Source: RYN-428 sp035551995 (GTDB lineage Bacteria; Planctomycetota; Phycisphaerae; Tepidisphaerales; Tepidisphaeraceae). Taken from it: a DNA stretch of 64,000 nucleotides. Positions 26,197-35,034 of the stretch are shown here, in pieces. The stretch is from positions 1-64,000 of the forward strand of contig DASZME010000087.1 in NCBI GenBank assembly GCA_035551995.1, written 5' to 3'. Position 1 is the stretch's first letter. The number at the start of each line of letters is the position of its first letter. A program made the translations under genes and the position numbers. The notes below the pieces were generated by a model that saw only the letters and a list, made by a program, of their open reading frames with translations, was not told the DNA's origin and ran no database searches.

Positions 26197-27021
26197 TTAT
26201 TCCATTCCCGCCATCATCGCTTCCTTCAGTTTATCCAGCGCTTCGTGTTCGATTTGCCGAACGCGCTCGCGGGTGAGGCCGATGCGGAGGCCGATTTCTT
26301 TCAGCGTCATGGGGTCTTCTCCGTCGAGGCCGTAACGGAGCTTGAGGATTTTGACGGCGCGCTCGTCGAAATTTTCAAGAAGAGCGCCGAGTTGTTTGAG
26401 TTCGTCGTTGTCGGTGACCAGGATGTCGGGCGACGGGTTATTGGTGTCGGCCACCATCTCGTTGATGGTCAATTCGCCGTCTTCGCTGCCGGACTGGGTG
26501 GGGGAGTTCCATGCCTTGACGGCTTTGCGGATGATCTTCAGTTTCTTGGGCGACAGTTTCATGTGAGCGGATAATTCGTCGATCGTCGGGATTCGGCCCA
26601 GGCGATCTTCGAGCTCGCGCATGGCGTGTTTAACTTTCGCCATCATCTCGACCATGTAGGCCGGGATATGGATCGGCTGAACGCTGTTGATGAGCGCCCG
26701 CTTGATCGACTGTTTGATCCACCACGACGCGTAGGTGCTGAATCGGCAGCCGTTATCCGGATCGAATCCTTCGACGGCTTTGAGCAAGCCGATGTTTCCT
26801 TCTTCGATCAGATCCGGAAGCGTCAGACCGCGGCCGACGTAATGCTTGGCGATGTTCACCACCAGCCTGAGATTCGCGCGAACCATTTGTTCGCGAGCGG
26901 CGGGATCATTGTCGGCGATGATCCGCCGGGAAAGCGCCTTTTCCTGATCGGCGTTCAGCAGGGCGGTGTCGTTGATCTGACGAAGATAAAGCTGCAAACC
27001 ATTTTGGACGGCCGTGGCCAT
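26197..27021 (-). CDS. RNA polymerase sigma factor, sigma-70 family (RpoD/RpoS-like)
   Basis: The 274-aa protein has region 1.2 (LQLYLRQINDTALLNADQE), region 2 (NLRLVVNIAKHYVGRGLTLPDLIEEGN, FSTYASWWIKQSIKRAL), region 3 (IPTIDELSAHMKLS) and region 4 (LKLRYGLDGEDPMTLKEIGLRIGLTRERVRQIE). The short N-terminus before region 1.2 means it lacks the region 1.1 of primary RpoD, so it is a group 2-like factor or a compact primary sigma. GGGAAGG before ATG 27021 fixes the start. A long leader (about 270 nt) separates it from a candidate promoter near 27300. Confidence 0.92.
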   Translation of the reverse strand: MATAVQNGLQLYLRQINDTALLNADQEKALSRRIIADNDPAAREQMVRANLRLVVNIAKHYVGRGLTLPDLIEEGNIGLLKAVEGFDPDNGCRFSTYASWWIKQSIKRALINSVQPIHIPAYMVEMMAKVKHAMRELEDRLGRIPTIDELSAHMKLSPKKLKIIRKAVKAWNSPTQSGSEDGELTINEMVADTNNPSPDILVTDNDELKQLGALLENFDERAVKILKLRYGLDGEDPMTLKEIGLRIGLTRERVRQIEHEALDKLKEAMMAGME

Positions 27022-27573
27022 AAACCTTCCCTGTCGCGACGAACGGCAAACGATTCGCGGATATCCGATGAGAAACCCAGGGACATCCAAAATCCTGCCG
27101 TTCGCGCAGACGTTCAGACCTCGCCGCTTGGCGGCGAACCGCATCGTGTTAGACGATAAGCGGCGTCGCGCACAGGCACGGCGACCTACCGATTTGGTAT
27201 CGGTTTCGTGACGGGTGAACTTTCGGGACAGGAAGTTTTGTTGCACGCGATGTGCCTTCCTTCCCTTTCGTCAGAAAGGTCCGATAAATATCGCCTGAAA
27301 TTATAGATTATGCAAGAAAAATATAAAAAAATCTCATGTCCATAAGCTATCTCTTATTCAGAACTTACGGAGTCTCCAGTTTTGACGTGACTGCGCAAAA
27401 CCGGTGCCATATCCAAATACGGCATTGGAAAAATGCCAATGCCAGCGCATGGGTGATCGCGTTTTGGCTCCCGCCGGGTTTGTGGAACCAATGGCCTGAC
27501 TTTTTCAAAACCGATATTACGATTGCAGCACTTTGGCAAAACCGCCGACTATAATTGTCTTGATCGAGAATCT
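27022..27573. other. Intergenic region between sigma factor and hydrogenase genes
   Basis: This 552-bp divergent region holds the long sigma-factor leader, an A/T-rich block at about 27290-27335 and, on the plus strand, TATAAT at 27550-27555, 18 bp before the hydrogenase ATG. No convincing -35 is seen for the latter. A short hairpin GGCATT-GGAAA-AATGCC lies at about 27421-27437. No gene was recognised. Confidence 0.4.
27300..27327 (-). promoter_or_regulatory. Candidate promoter for the sigma factor gene
   Basis: On the minus strand TTTATA (27327-27322) is 16 bp from TATAAT (27305-27300) in an A/T-rich patch that stands out in this GC-rich window. The -10 is consensus; the -35 matches at four of six positions. 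Confidence 0.35.
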
Positions 27574-28626
27574 ATGACTCCATCTTCAATCACGCCAAAA
27601 GCTCGTCCCGCCGCGCGCGATGTCCATATTATTTGGGTCACGGCCGGTTTGGGATGCGACGGCGATACCGTTTCGATTACCGCCGCTACCCAGCCAAGCC
27701 TGGAAGATCTGCTGTTGGGCGCGCTGCCGGGACTTCCGAAGGTCCACTTTCACAACCCCGTGCTGGCGTATGAAAACGGCGACGAGTTCATGAAGTTCAT
27801 GTATCTCGCCGCCGAGGGAAAACTCGATCCGTTCATTCTTGTTGTCGAGGGTTCGATACCCGACGAAACCAACAAGACCGATGGCTATTGGGCCGCGGTC
27901 GGAACCGATCCGGTGACCGGCCAGCCGATTACCACATGCGCGTGGATCGATCGGCTGGCGCCAAAAGCGTGGGCGGTGATGTGTGCCGGGACGTGCAGCG
28001 CGTACGGCGGTATTCATGCGATGGCGGGCAATCCAACAGGCGCCATGGGGCTGGCCGATTATCTTGGGTGGGAATGGCGCTCGTCGGCGGGAATCAAGAT
28101 CGTCAACGTGCCCGGCTGTCCGGTTCAGCCGGACAATTTCATGGAGACGCTTCTTTATCTTTTGTACCAGTCGGCGGAAATGGCGCCGATGATTCCGCTC
28201 GATGAGCAGATGCGGCCGACGTGGTTGTTTGGCCAAACGGTGCATGAAGGGTGCGATCGTGCCGGTTATTACGAGCAGGGCGATTTTGCCGATCATTACG
28301 GCGCCGTGCAGTGCATCGTCAAACTCGGATGCTGGGGACCTGTCGTGCAGTGTAATGTCGCAAAACGGGGATGGATGGCCGGCATCGGCGGGTGTCCGAA
28401 CGTCGGCGGTATTTGCATTGGCTGCACGATGCCCGGTTTTCCGGACAAGTTTATGCCTTTCATGGATGAACCACCGGGGGCTAAACTCTCTACTGCGGCG
28501 GTTGGGCTCTACGGACGTACCATTAGGGCGTTGCGAAATTTCACTCGTGGAACACTGAACAAGGAACCGGCATGGCGGCGCAATCCCCAGGCGGAAGCAG
28601 CGGCTCCGCCGGGAGTACCAAGCTGA
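27574..28626 (+). CDS. hhyS: [NiFe]-hydrogenase small subunit, group 1h (actinobacterial-type) like
   Basis: The 350-aa protein has the small-subunit cluster ligands: HIIWVTAGLGCDGD, VMCAGTCSAYGGI, NVPGCPVQPDNF, then HEGCDRAGYYEQGDF, KLGCWGPVVQCN, GGCPNVGGICIGCTMPGFPD. In place of the usual CxxC of the proximal cluster it has GCDGD. This matches group 1h enzymes, where an Asp replaces one Cys at the proximal [4Fe-4S] cluster. Group 1h enzymes oxidise trace H2. No twin-arginine signal is seen. The large subunit, expected next, is absent; instead a hybrid kinase overlaps the last 55 bp. Start ATG 27574. Confidence 0.85.
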   Translation: MTPSSITPKARPAARDVHIIWVTAGLGCDGDTVSITAATQPSLEDLLLGALPGLPKVHFHNPVLAYENGDEFMKFMYLAAEGKLDPFILVVEGSIPDETNKTDGYWAAVGTDPVTGQPITTCAWIDRLAPKAWAVMCAGTCSAYGGIHAMAGNPTGAMGLADYLGWEWRSSAGIKIVNVPGCPVQPDNFMETLLYLLYQSAEMAPMIPLDEQMRPTWLFGQTVHEGCDRAGYYEQGDFADHYGAVQCIVKLGCWGPVVQCNVAKRGWMAGIGGCPNVGGICIGCTMPGFPDKFMPFMDEPPGAKLSTAAVGLYGRTIRALRNFTRGTLNKEPAWRRNPQAEAAAPPGVPS

Positions 28627-30485
28627 ATCCCGCGGAACCCCAGGCGGAATTGCCCACGATCGACGCCGAGAATCCGTTCCCGCCGGCGCAGGCGCAGGCG
28701 ATTCTCGAACAGATGGCGGCTCTGACGCAGGTGGCCGGCGCCGTTCCGCTTCCCTTGCTTCGGCTTCCCGCGTCTACCGAACCCGCCGACGCCCGTCCCG
28801 AAACGGCGCCGAACCAGCCTTGGAAGGCCGAGCTCCGCTACCGCGCGCTGGTCGAAAAGATTCCGGCCGTCACTTTCATGGCCGGCCTGGACGACGCGGT
28901 TCATGAACTGTACATCAGCCCCCAGATCGAAGCGTTGCTCGGATTTTCCCAGCAGGAATGGCTGGAAAATCCCTTCCTCTGGTACACGCAACTGCATCCC
29001 GAAGACCGCCAGCGGTGGGGGGAGGAATTCGCCCGCACCTGTGCGACCGGCGTGCAGTTTCGCTCCGAGTACCGTCTGATTGCCTGCGACGGCCGAACGG
29101 TCTGGGTTCATGGCGAGTGCCAGATCGTGAAAGATGAACTAGGCCGCCCGCTGTTTCTCCAGGGGATCGCCTTCGACATCTCCGAAAACAAGCGCGCCGA
29201 AGAAGCCTTGCGCAAAGCCCACGATGACCTGGACGCCCGCGTCCGCGAGAGGACGGCGGAGTTGGCGCAAGTCAACGACGCGCTGCGCGCCGAGGTCGCC
29301 GAGCGTAAGTCCGTCGAGGCGGAACTGCTCCAATCGATGAAGGCCGCGGAGGCGGCCAACAAGGCCAAGGATCAGTTCATGGCCGTCTTGTCTCACGAGT
29401 TGCGCACGCCGTTGACCCCGGTCTTAAGCACGGTGCAGATGATGGAGCGCGATCAGACCCTCACTCCCGAAATGCGCGACGCGGTCGCGATGGTGCATCG
29501 CAATATTAAGCTAGAAGCCCGGCTGATCGACGATATGCTGGATTTGACCCGCATCGCCCGCGGCAAAATCCGCCTGCGGCAAGAGGCCGTGGACGCTCAC
29601 GAATCGATCGAGCACGCCCTGGAAATTTGCCAGCCCACGATCGACGCCAAGGTTCTTGGAATTTCGTTGAACCTGCAGGCGCCGTTGCATTTTGTATGGG
29701 CCGATCCGACGCGATTGCAGCAGATGTTGTGGAACCTGCTGAGCAACGCCGTGAAGTTTACCCCGCACGGCGGCCATGTGACGGTTCGATCGGGTAACGA
29801 CGAAACGGGAATGCTGGTGATTGAAGTCAGCGATACCGGCGTGGGCATCGACGATGAGGTTCTGCCGCGCTTGTTCAATGCCTTCGAGCAAGGCGAAGGA
29901 AGCATTACCCGCCGATTCGGCGGGCTGGGACTGGGCCTCACGATCACCAAAGCATTGGCCGAACTGCATCAAGGCGCCGTCTCCGCCGCCAGCGCGGGCA
30001 CCGGAAAGGGCGCGACATTTCTGCTGCGGCTGAAAGGGATGCCCGAGCCGTCGAATGTCGCCGCTCAACCGGCGCCGGTCGCGCCGCCGGTCCCGCCTCA
30101 ACCCAAGCCCGAGGAACACACCGATCAAAAACGCCAGCGCATCCTCCTGGTCGAGGACAATGAAGACACCCTCCGTGTGATGTCCAAGGTTCTGAAAAGC
30201 TTCGGCTATGACGTGATCACCGCGACCGGCGTGAAAGCCGCGTTGAACCTGGCGGACAAGGAAAAATTCGACCTGCTCGTGAGCGATATCGGCCTGCCGG
30301 ACGGCAGCGGCTGGGATATCATGCGGCAATTGCGCCCCAGGCAAAGCCTCCGTGGAATCGCCCTCAGCGGTTACGGCATGGACGAAGACATCCGCAAAAG
30401 CCGCGAGGCGGGGTTCGAGCATCACCTGGTGAAGCCGGTGAACTTCGACGTGCTTCACAGCGCCATTAAGCACGTCGTTCCGTGA
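28572..30485 (+). CDS. PAS hybrid sensor histidine kinase
   Basis: The 637-aa protein has a Pro/Ala-rich N-terminus, a PAS domain (YRALVEKIPAVTF to FLQGIAFDISENK, about 92-210), a coiled-coil (about 210-265), HisKA (AVLSHELRTPLTPVLSTVQMM), HATPase (NLLSNAVKFTPHGGHV; GGLGLGLTITKAL) and a C-terminal receiver (ILLVEDNEDTLRVM; phospho-Asp in VSDIGLPDGSG; HLVKPVNF). It has no membrane helix. Its start overlaps the hydrogenase small-subunit gene by 55 bp, so the two are probably co-transcribed. Whether the kinase senses H2 or redox through this subunit is speculation. Confidence 0.92.
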   Translation: MAAQSPGGSSGSAGSTKLNPAEPQAELPTIDAENPFPPAQAQAILEQMAALTQVAGAVPLPLLRLPASTEPADARPETAPNQPWKAELRYRALVEKIPAVTFMAGLDDAVHELYISPQIEALLGFSQQEWLENPFLWYTQLHPEDRQRWGEEFARTCATGVQFRSEYRLIACDGRTVWVHGECQIVKDELGRPLFLQGIAFDISENKRAEEALRKAHDDLDARVRERTAELAQVNDALRAEVAERKSVEAELLQSMKAAEAANKAKDQFMAVLSHELRTPLTPVLSTVQMMERDQTLTPEMRDAVAMVHRNIKLEARLIDDMLDLTRIARGKIRLRQEAVDAHESIEHALEICQPTIDAKVLGISLNLQAPLHFVWADPTRLQQMLWNLLSNAVKFTPHGGHVTVRSGNDETGMLVIEVSDTGVGIDDEVLPRLFNAFEQGEGSITRRFGGLGLGLTITKALAELHQGAVSAASAGTGKGATFLLRLKGMPEPSNVAAQPAPVAPPVPPQPKPEEHTDQKRQRILLVEDNEDTLRVMSKVLKSFGYDVITATGVKAALNLADKEKFDLLVSDIGLPDGSGWDIMRQLRPRQSLRGIALSGYGMDEDIRKSREAGFEHHLVKPVNFDVLHSAIKHVVP

Positions 30486-30600
30486 CGACGCCGCCGATCC
30501 GGTCCGCGGGAGAAGCATATCCGAAAACGAATTCTTCGCCCTTCACTCTTCGTTAGACGCACGCTAGAGTACCGTCTGAATAGTCATCAAGGAGCCAGTC

Positions 30601-31494
30601 ATGCACATGTTTGCCGCCGCGCTGTTCGCGTTGATTTCCGTCATATCGCCGACGCGGGTCTGGTATCCGCCGGCTCAACCCTTGACCATCAACGTCAAGT
30701 CCGAAGGCGACGCGTCGCTCGTGCTGACCGATTTCGACGGCAAGCAATTGCCCGCCAAGGAATCGGTGGAATTCAGCAAGGAGAAAAGCGTTGATCTTTT
30801 GCTGCTGTATCCGCAACTCATGACGCCGGGTACTTATGTTTTATATGAAGTGCCCAAGGGCAAACCCTTGGCCCAATTTGAAGGAACGCCACTGGTGATC
30901 GAGGTGCGATCGGACCAAAATCGCGGCGGGGCGGGCGGGGCCGAGGTAACGCACGTCGGGCCGCTGGAATATGCGGTCATTAATACCGACCAGGGCCCGA
31001 TCACCGCCATGTTTTATTACGACGTGGCGCCGATCACGGTGGCGAGTTTCCTGGATTTGTCGCGCACCGGCTATTATGACAGCCTGACGTTTCACCGAAT
31101 CGCGCCCGGCTTTGTCATTCAAGGGGGCGATCCCAAGGGAGACGGCACCGGTGGTCCAGGATATCACGTCCCCGCGGAGTTCAACGAACGGCCGCATCTC
31201 GAAGGCGTTCTTTCGATGGCCCGCGCATCGGACCCCAATAGCGGCGGAAGTCAATTTTTCATCTGTCTCGACTATGGCCATACCAAGCAACTGGATCGCA
31301 GTTATACCGCCTTCGGGCGGGTGACGTCGGGCATGGAGGCGGTGAAGAAAATCGCCGCCGCGCCGCTGGCGGGGGGTAATGGACAGGACGGCAAGCCCGT
31401 GACGCCGCAGGTGATTAAAACCATTACGGTGAAACCGGTGACGGCGGAAGAGAATCCATATTCCGATTTCTTCCACTTGAAAGACGCCAAGTAA
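30601..31494 (+). CDS. Secreted cyclophilin-type peptidyl-prolyl isomerase
   Basis: The 297-aa protein begins with a signal-like segment (MFAAALFALISVISP), then an about 100-residue beta-rich N-terminal domain unlike cyclophilin. The cyclophilin domain follows (about 120-280): SLTFHRIAPGFVIQGGDPKGDGTGG, GVLSMAR, GGSQFFI and YTAFGRV. The catalytic FHR, the QGGDP loop and the SQFFI motif are all present, so it should be active. AAGGAG stands 5 bp before ATG 30601. Confidence 0.9.
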   Translation: MHMFAAALFALISVISPTRVWYPPAQPLTINVKSEGDASLVLTDFDGKQLPAKESVEFSKEKSVDLLLLYPQLMTPGTYVLYEVPKGKPLAQFEGTPLVIEVRSDQNRGGAGGAEVTHVGPLEYAVINTDQGPITAMFYYDVAPITVASFLDLSRTGYYDSLTFHRIAPGFVIQGGDPKGDGTGGPGYHVPAEFNERPHLEGVLSMARASDPNSGGSQFFICLDYGHTKQLDRSYTAFGRVTSGMEAVKKIAAAPLAGGNGQDGKPVTPQVIKTITVKPVTAEENPYSDFFHLKDAK

Positions 31495-31582
31495 TCACTA
31501 TGCTTTTCACCCCGCGTCGGCCCAAGTACCTTACCTGAGCCGACGGCGACGATTTTCGATAAAGACCCAGGAGAAGTTTAAC

Positions 31583-31879
31583 GTGGCCCATTCTCTTTCA
31601 GCCAAGAAGCGCATTCGTCAAAACGTCAAGCAACGGGCGCGCAATCGCTCGCGCAAAGATCTCATCAAAGTGCAGTTGAAAGCCTTTACCGCCGCGGTCG
31701 CCACCGGCGACGCCACAAAGGCCCAGGATGCTCTCAATCAGGTTTCTTCACGATTGGCGAAGGTGGCGTCCAAGGGGACGATCCACAAGAACACCGCCGC
31801 TCGCAAACGCAGCCGCCTTGCCAAGCGCGTCAATGCGCTGCGCAAGACAGGCGCAGGTACCGCGGCCGCGAAAGCCTGA
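31583..31879 (+). CDS. rpsT: 30S ribosomal protein S20
   Basis: A 98-aa, Lys/Arg/Ala-rich protein beginning AHSLSAKKRIRQNVKQRARNRSRK, with GTIHKNTAARKRSRLAKRVNAL near the C-terminus. This is a full-length S20, which binds 16S rRNA in the small subunit. The start is GTG at 31583, preceded by AGGAGAA. A long hairpin terminator follows. Confidence 0.95.
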   Translation: MAHSLSAKKRIRQNVKQRARNRSRKDLIKVQLKAFTAAVATGDATKAQDALNQVSSRLAKVASKGTIHKNTAARKRSRLAKRVNALRKTGAGTAAAKA

Positions 31880-31908
31880 TCGCGGCCGAAAATTAAGCCG
31901 AACAAACG

Positions 31909-31985
31909 ATTGGCATTCGGCATCAGGCACGCCGTTCCGCTTGAGGGATGCGCGTGCGTGATGCTGAATGCCGATTATTTTTTTG
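31909..31985 (+). terminator. Rho-independent terminator after rpsT
   Basis: Arms 31909-31932 and 31952-31975 pair over 24 positions with three mismatches (left arm ATTGGCATTC..., right arm ends GAATGCCGAT). The loop is about 19 nt. ATTATTTTTTT follows at 31975-31984. The stem and T-run make a strong intrinsic terminator 30 bp past the rpsT stop. Confidence 0.75.
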
Positions 31986-32141
31986 ATGTTGAAGTGATCA
32001 GACGCAGGAGTGGAAAATCAAAATTCGCGAATTCCGATTTTAATGCCCGAGGCGCCCAAATTCGATTTAGGCATTCGGGCATTCGGATTTGCGGCTTCGG
32101 TTTCGTCCAAACGGATTTCGGATTTCCGATAGGAGGCCATC

Positions 32142-33473
32142 ATGGCTGACGCGACAGCGATGGAAAAACTCGTCTCGCTCTGCAAACGCCGCGGGTTTAT
32201 TTTCCCTGGCTCGGAAATCTACGACGGCTTGAAAGGCACATGGGACTACGGCCCTCTGGGCGTTGAACTGCTTCGCAACGTCAAGAACGCCTGGTGGCAG
32301 GACAACGTCACCACCCGCGAGGATATCGTCGGCCTCGACTCGGCCATCCTGATGCACCGCAAAGTCTGGCAAGCCTCCGGCCATGAATCCAATTTCACCG
32401 ACCCGCTTGTCGATTGCAAAACATGCAAAGAGCGCTTTCGCCAGGACCAGATTCCCGAAAGTCAATGCCCAAAAAAACCGTCCAAACATCCCGGCGAATT
32501 TCACGAATGCCAACTGACCGAGGCCCGCAAATTTAACCTGATGTTCAAGACGTTCGTCGGCCCGCTTGAGGAGAGCGCGACGCAAGTTTATCTGCGCCCC
32601 GAAACCGCCCAGGGAATCTTCGTCAACTTCAAGAACGTCGTGGATTCCTCGCGAATGAAGGTCCCGTTCGGCATCGCCCAGATCGGCAAAAGCTTCCGCA
32701 ACGAAATCACCCCAAAACAATTCATTTTTCGCTCCCGCGAGTTCGAGCAGATGGAAATCGAATTCTTCTGTAAGCCGGAAACCAGCCAGGAATGGTATAA
32801 AACCTGGCGCGATTCGCGCTTCAAGTGGTACCAGGACCTCGGCCTTAAAGGAGAAAACCTGCGCCTCCGCGAGCACGGCAAGGAAGAACTGGCGTTTTAT
32901 TCCATCGGCACCAGCGACGTCGAATACAACTTCCCCTGGGGCTGGGGCGAACTTGAAGGCATCGCCCATCGCGGCGATTATGACCTCAAGCAGCATATGC
33001 AATTCAGCGGCAAAGACCTCAGCTACTTTGACGACGAAACAAAGGAACGCTTTGTTCCCCACGTCATCGAGCCGTCGGCCGGCGCCACGCGATCGGTCCT
33101 GGCGTTTTTAGTCGAGGCGTACGCCGAGGAAATGGTCGAGGGCGAAACCCGCACCGTCCTGCGTTTTCACCCCCGGCTCGCGCCGGTCAAAGCCGCCATT
33201 TTCCCGCTTGTGAAAAAAGAAGGCATGCCCGAACGATCGATGGCCCTCTACAAGGACCTTCAGAAAAGCTTCAACGTCTTTTACGATGAAAAGGGCGCGG
33301 TAGGGCGGCGATATCGCCGGCAGGACGAAGCCGGCACCCCATTCTGCATCACCATCGACGGCCAAACCGCCGCCGATCAGACCGTCACGATTCGTGAACG
33401 CGATTCGATGAAACAGGAGCGCATCGCACTGGACAAGGTGAAGAATTACCTGTTCGAGAAACTAAGCGGATAA
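32142..33473 (+). CDS. glyQS: Glycine--tRNA ligase (single-subunit, alpha2 type)
   Basis: The 443-aa class II synthetase has SLCKRRGFIFPGSEIYDGLKGTWDYGPLGVEL, a small insert with a CKTCK...CP zinc-like site, YLRPETAQGIFVNFKNV (motif 2 region), GIAQIGKSFRNEITP and IEPSAGATRSVLAFLVEAY (motif 3). A C-terminal anticodon-binding domain follows from about residue 340 (LAPVKAAIFPLVKK). This is the eukaryote/archaea-like dimeric GlyRS, not the alpha2-beta2 GlyQ/GlyS pair. An AGGAGG ribosome-binding site precedes ATG 32142. Confidence 0.95.
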   Translation: MADATAMEKLVSLCKRRGFIFPGSEIYDGLKGTWDYGPLGVELLRNVKNAWWQDNVTTREDIVGLDSAILMHRKVWQASGHESNFTDPLVDCKTCKERFRQDQIPESQCPKKPSKHPGEFHECQLTEARKFNLMFKTFVGPLEESATQVYLRPETAQGIFVNFKNVVDSSRMKVPFGIAQIGKSFRNEITPKQFIFRSREFEQMEIEFFCKPETSQEWYKTWRDSRFKWYQDLGLKGENLRLREHGKEELAFYSIGTSDVEYNFPWGWGELEGIAHRGDYDLKQHMQFSGKDLSYFDDETKERFVPHVIEPSAGATRSVLAFLVEAYAEEMVEGETRTVLRFHPRLAPVKAAIFPLVKKEGMPERSMALYKDLQKSFNVFYDEKGAVGRRYRRQDEAGTPFCITIDGQTAADQTVTIRERDSMKQERIALDKVKNYLFEKLSG

Positions 33474-33555
33474 GTTTCTTGCTATTCACGCTCTACTTTA
33501 TTTCGCGTTGTTGGAGTCGGGCCGACAGGGGAGTAAGATTGCTCTCCGTTACTCG

Positions 33556-34725
33556 ATGTCCACCCAACTCGACATTCTCGCCCTCGAACCGTTCTACGGC
33601 GGCGTTCGCCGTCATATGCTCGAAACCGTTTTGCGCTGTAGCCGCCATCGCTGGACCCTGCTCAAACTGCCTCCCCGGCGAATCGAACGCCGGCTTTCGG
33701 TGGCGGCCAACTGGTTCGCCGAGCATCTGAAAACGCACTGGTCCGGCCGCGTCGATATCCTCTTCACCAGCGAGGCGATGAATCTGGCCAGCCTTTATCG
33801 GCTTGTGCCCGGCGTGGCCCGCCAGCCGTCGGTCGTTTACTTTCACGAGAATCAAATTCCCACGTCCAGTTCCCCCGCCCGCAAATTGCAGGATCGGCGG
33901 ATGGAGGATCCGGGAAAAATGATCAGCCGGCTCGGCGCCATGCCCATGGTCGCGCCGCCGCCGCGCGAACGCGAGCCGGATTTGGAACTGGTCAACTTGA
34001 ACACCGCGACCGCCGCCACTGAAATCTGGTTTAACTCCGCCTATCACCAGCGCACCTTTATCGAGGCGGCCAAGCAATTGGTCGGCCGTCACCCGGAACT
34101 GGCGTCGCACAACCCCATGGCCGGCGTCGCCGCAAAGGCGGTTGTCATGCCGCCGCCGATCGATTTGAATTTGATCCCTTATGTGAAGTCATTGGGAAAG
34201 GCCGCACCGCGCGATCCGCGCGCGATTTTCGTCGATACGCGCGACGCCAACTTTCGCATTCTCAACGCCGCCCTGGCCGAGCTGGCTTCTCGCGGCGAGA
34301 AATTCCGCCTGATCACCGTCGGCCCCGTTCAAGATCTTTCCGACACCTGGACCCGCCGAACCGTGAGCGAGGCCGACGATCTCGCCCAGGGAAACGGTCT
34401 TTTGGAAGCCGGCGTCGTGCTCAGCGCCCGCAGCGGCGCCGGGTGCGACATCCAGGTAATTCGCGGGTTGCAAGCCGGCTGCAAACCCGTCCTGCCGCTC
34501 GAAGGAATTTACGCTGATCTAATTCCCGCGTCATTGCACACCGAATGCCTTTATCATTTCAGCGTGGATGACCTTGCCGACAGTCTCCAGGACGCGATCA
34601 ATCCAGCCTTCGCCTGGGACCCGCCGGATTTCCGCCAGAGCCTTAAACAATTCGAAGCGATCTCGGCGACCAAGCTGTTCGATGAACGATTAAGCCACCT
34701 GGCGGCGTCGCACGCCGTGGGATAG
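33556..34725 (+). CDS. DUF3524 glycosyltransferase, tRNA-queuosine mannosyltransferase-like
   Basis: The 389-aa protein begins LDILALEPFYGGVRRHMLETVLRCSRHRWTLLKLPPR, the DUF3524 signature of the GTDC1/QTMAN family, then DILFTSEAMNLASLYRL and VVYFHENQIPTSS. In animals QTMAN attaches mannose to queuosine in tRNA-Asp. Bacterial homologues are common but less studied. A C-terminal GT-B-like half follows (FRLITVGPVQD; SGAGCDIQVIRGLQAGCKPVLPL). No queuosine synthesis gene is in the window. ATG 33556 begins the family alignment. Confidence 0.75.
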   Translation: MSTQLDILALEPFYGGVRRHMLETVLRCSRHRWTLLKLPPRRIERRLSVAANWFAEHLKTHWSGRVDILFTSEAMNLASLYRLVPGVARQPSVVYFHENQIPTSSSPARKLQDRRMEDPGKMISRLGAMPMVAPPPREREPDLELVNLNTATAATEIWFNSAYHQRTFIEAAKQLVGRHPELASHNPMAGVAAKAVVMPPPIDLNLIPYVKSLGKAAPRDPRAIFVDTRDANFRILNAALAELASRGEKFRLITVGPVQDLSDTWTRRTVSEADDLAQGNGLLEAGVVLSARSGAGCDIQVIRGLQAGCKPVLPLEGIYADLIPASLHTECLYHFSVDDLADSLQDAINPAFAWDPPDFRQSLKQFEAISATKLFDERLSHLAASHAVG

Positions 34726-35034
34726 TCGAGGCATCGTGAACGAGCCATGACCGCTGGATTGTTACGTGGCCGAAATAGCGGTGTATCGAATTTCTCGCTT
34801 GCCCCGTGCTACCGAGCCGATGGCGGATATCGTACGATTCTCACGTTGAATAACTCTCCCGCGGCCGCTCGTCTGTCCGACAAGACTGTGTCCGTGGATT
34901 GAACGGATCGACGCGGATGATTCCGAAAGAAGATGGATTGGATCGGCCTTGTCCGCGATCGTTCGAGTAACCCAAGTGCGTAATCGCCGGCTTTGCCCGC
35001 GCTGAGCCTTTGTTGTTTCCACGAGGTTTCAAGG
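34726..35034. other. Intergenic stretch, nothing recognised
   Basis: The 309 bp between the DUF3524 gene and the PBP4-type peptidase show no supportable gene, RNA or intrinsic terminator. The promoter of the peptidase gene presumably lies here. Confidence 0.4.

Noticed and set aside
27523..27573. TTG-initiated N-terminal extension of the hydrogenase subunit
   Set aside because: The extension is not family-like, and ATG 27574 lies 18 bp after a TATAAT box.
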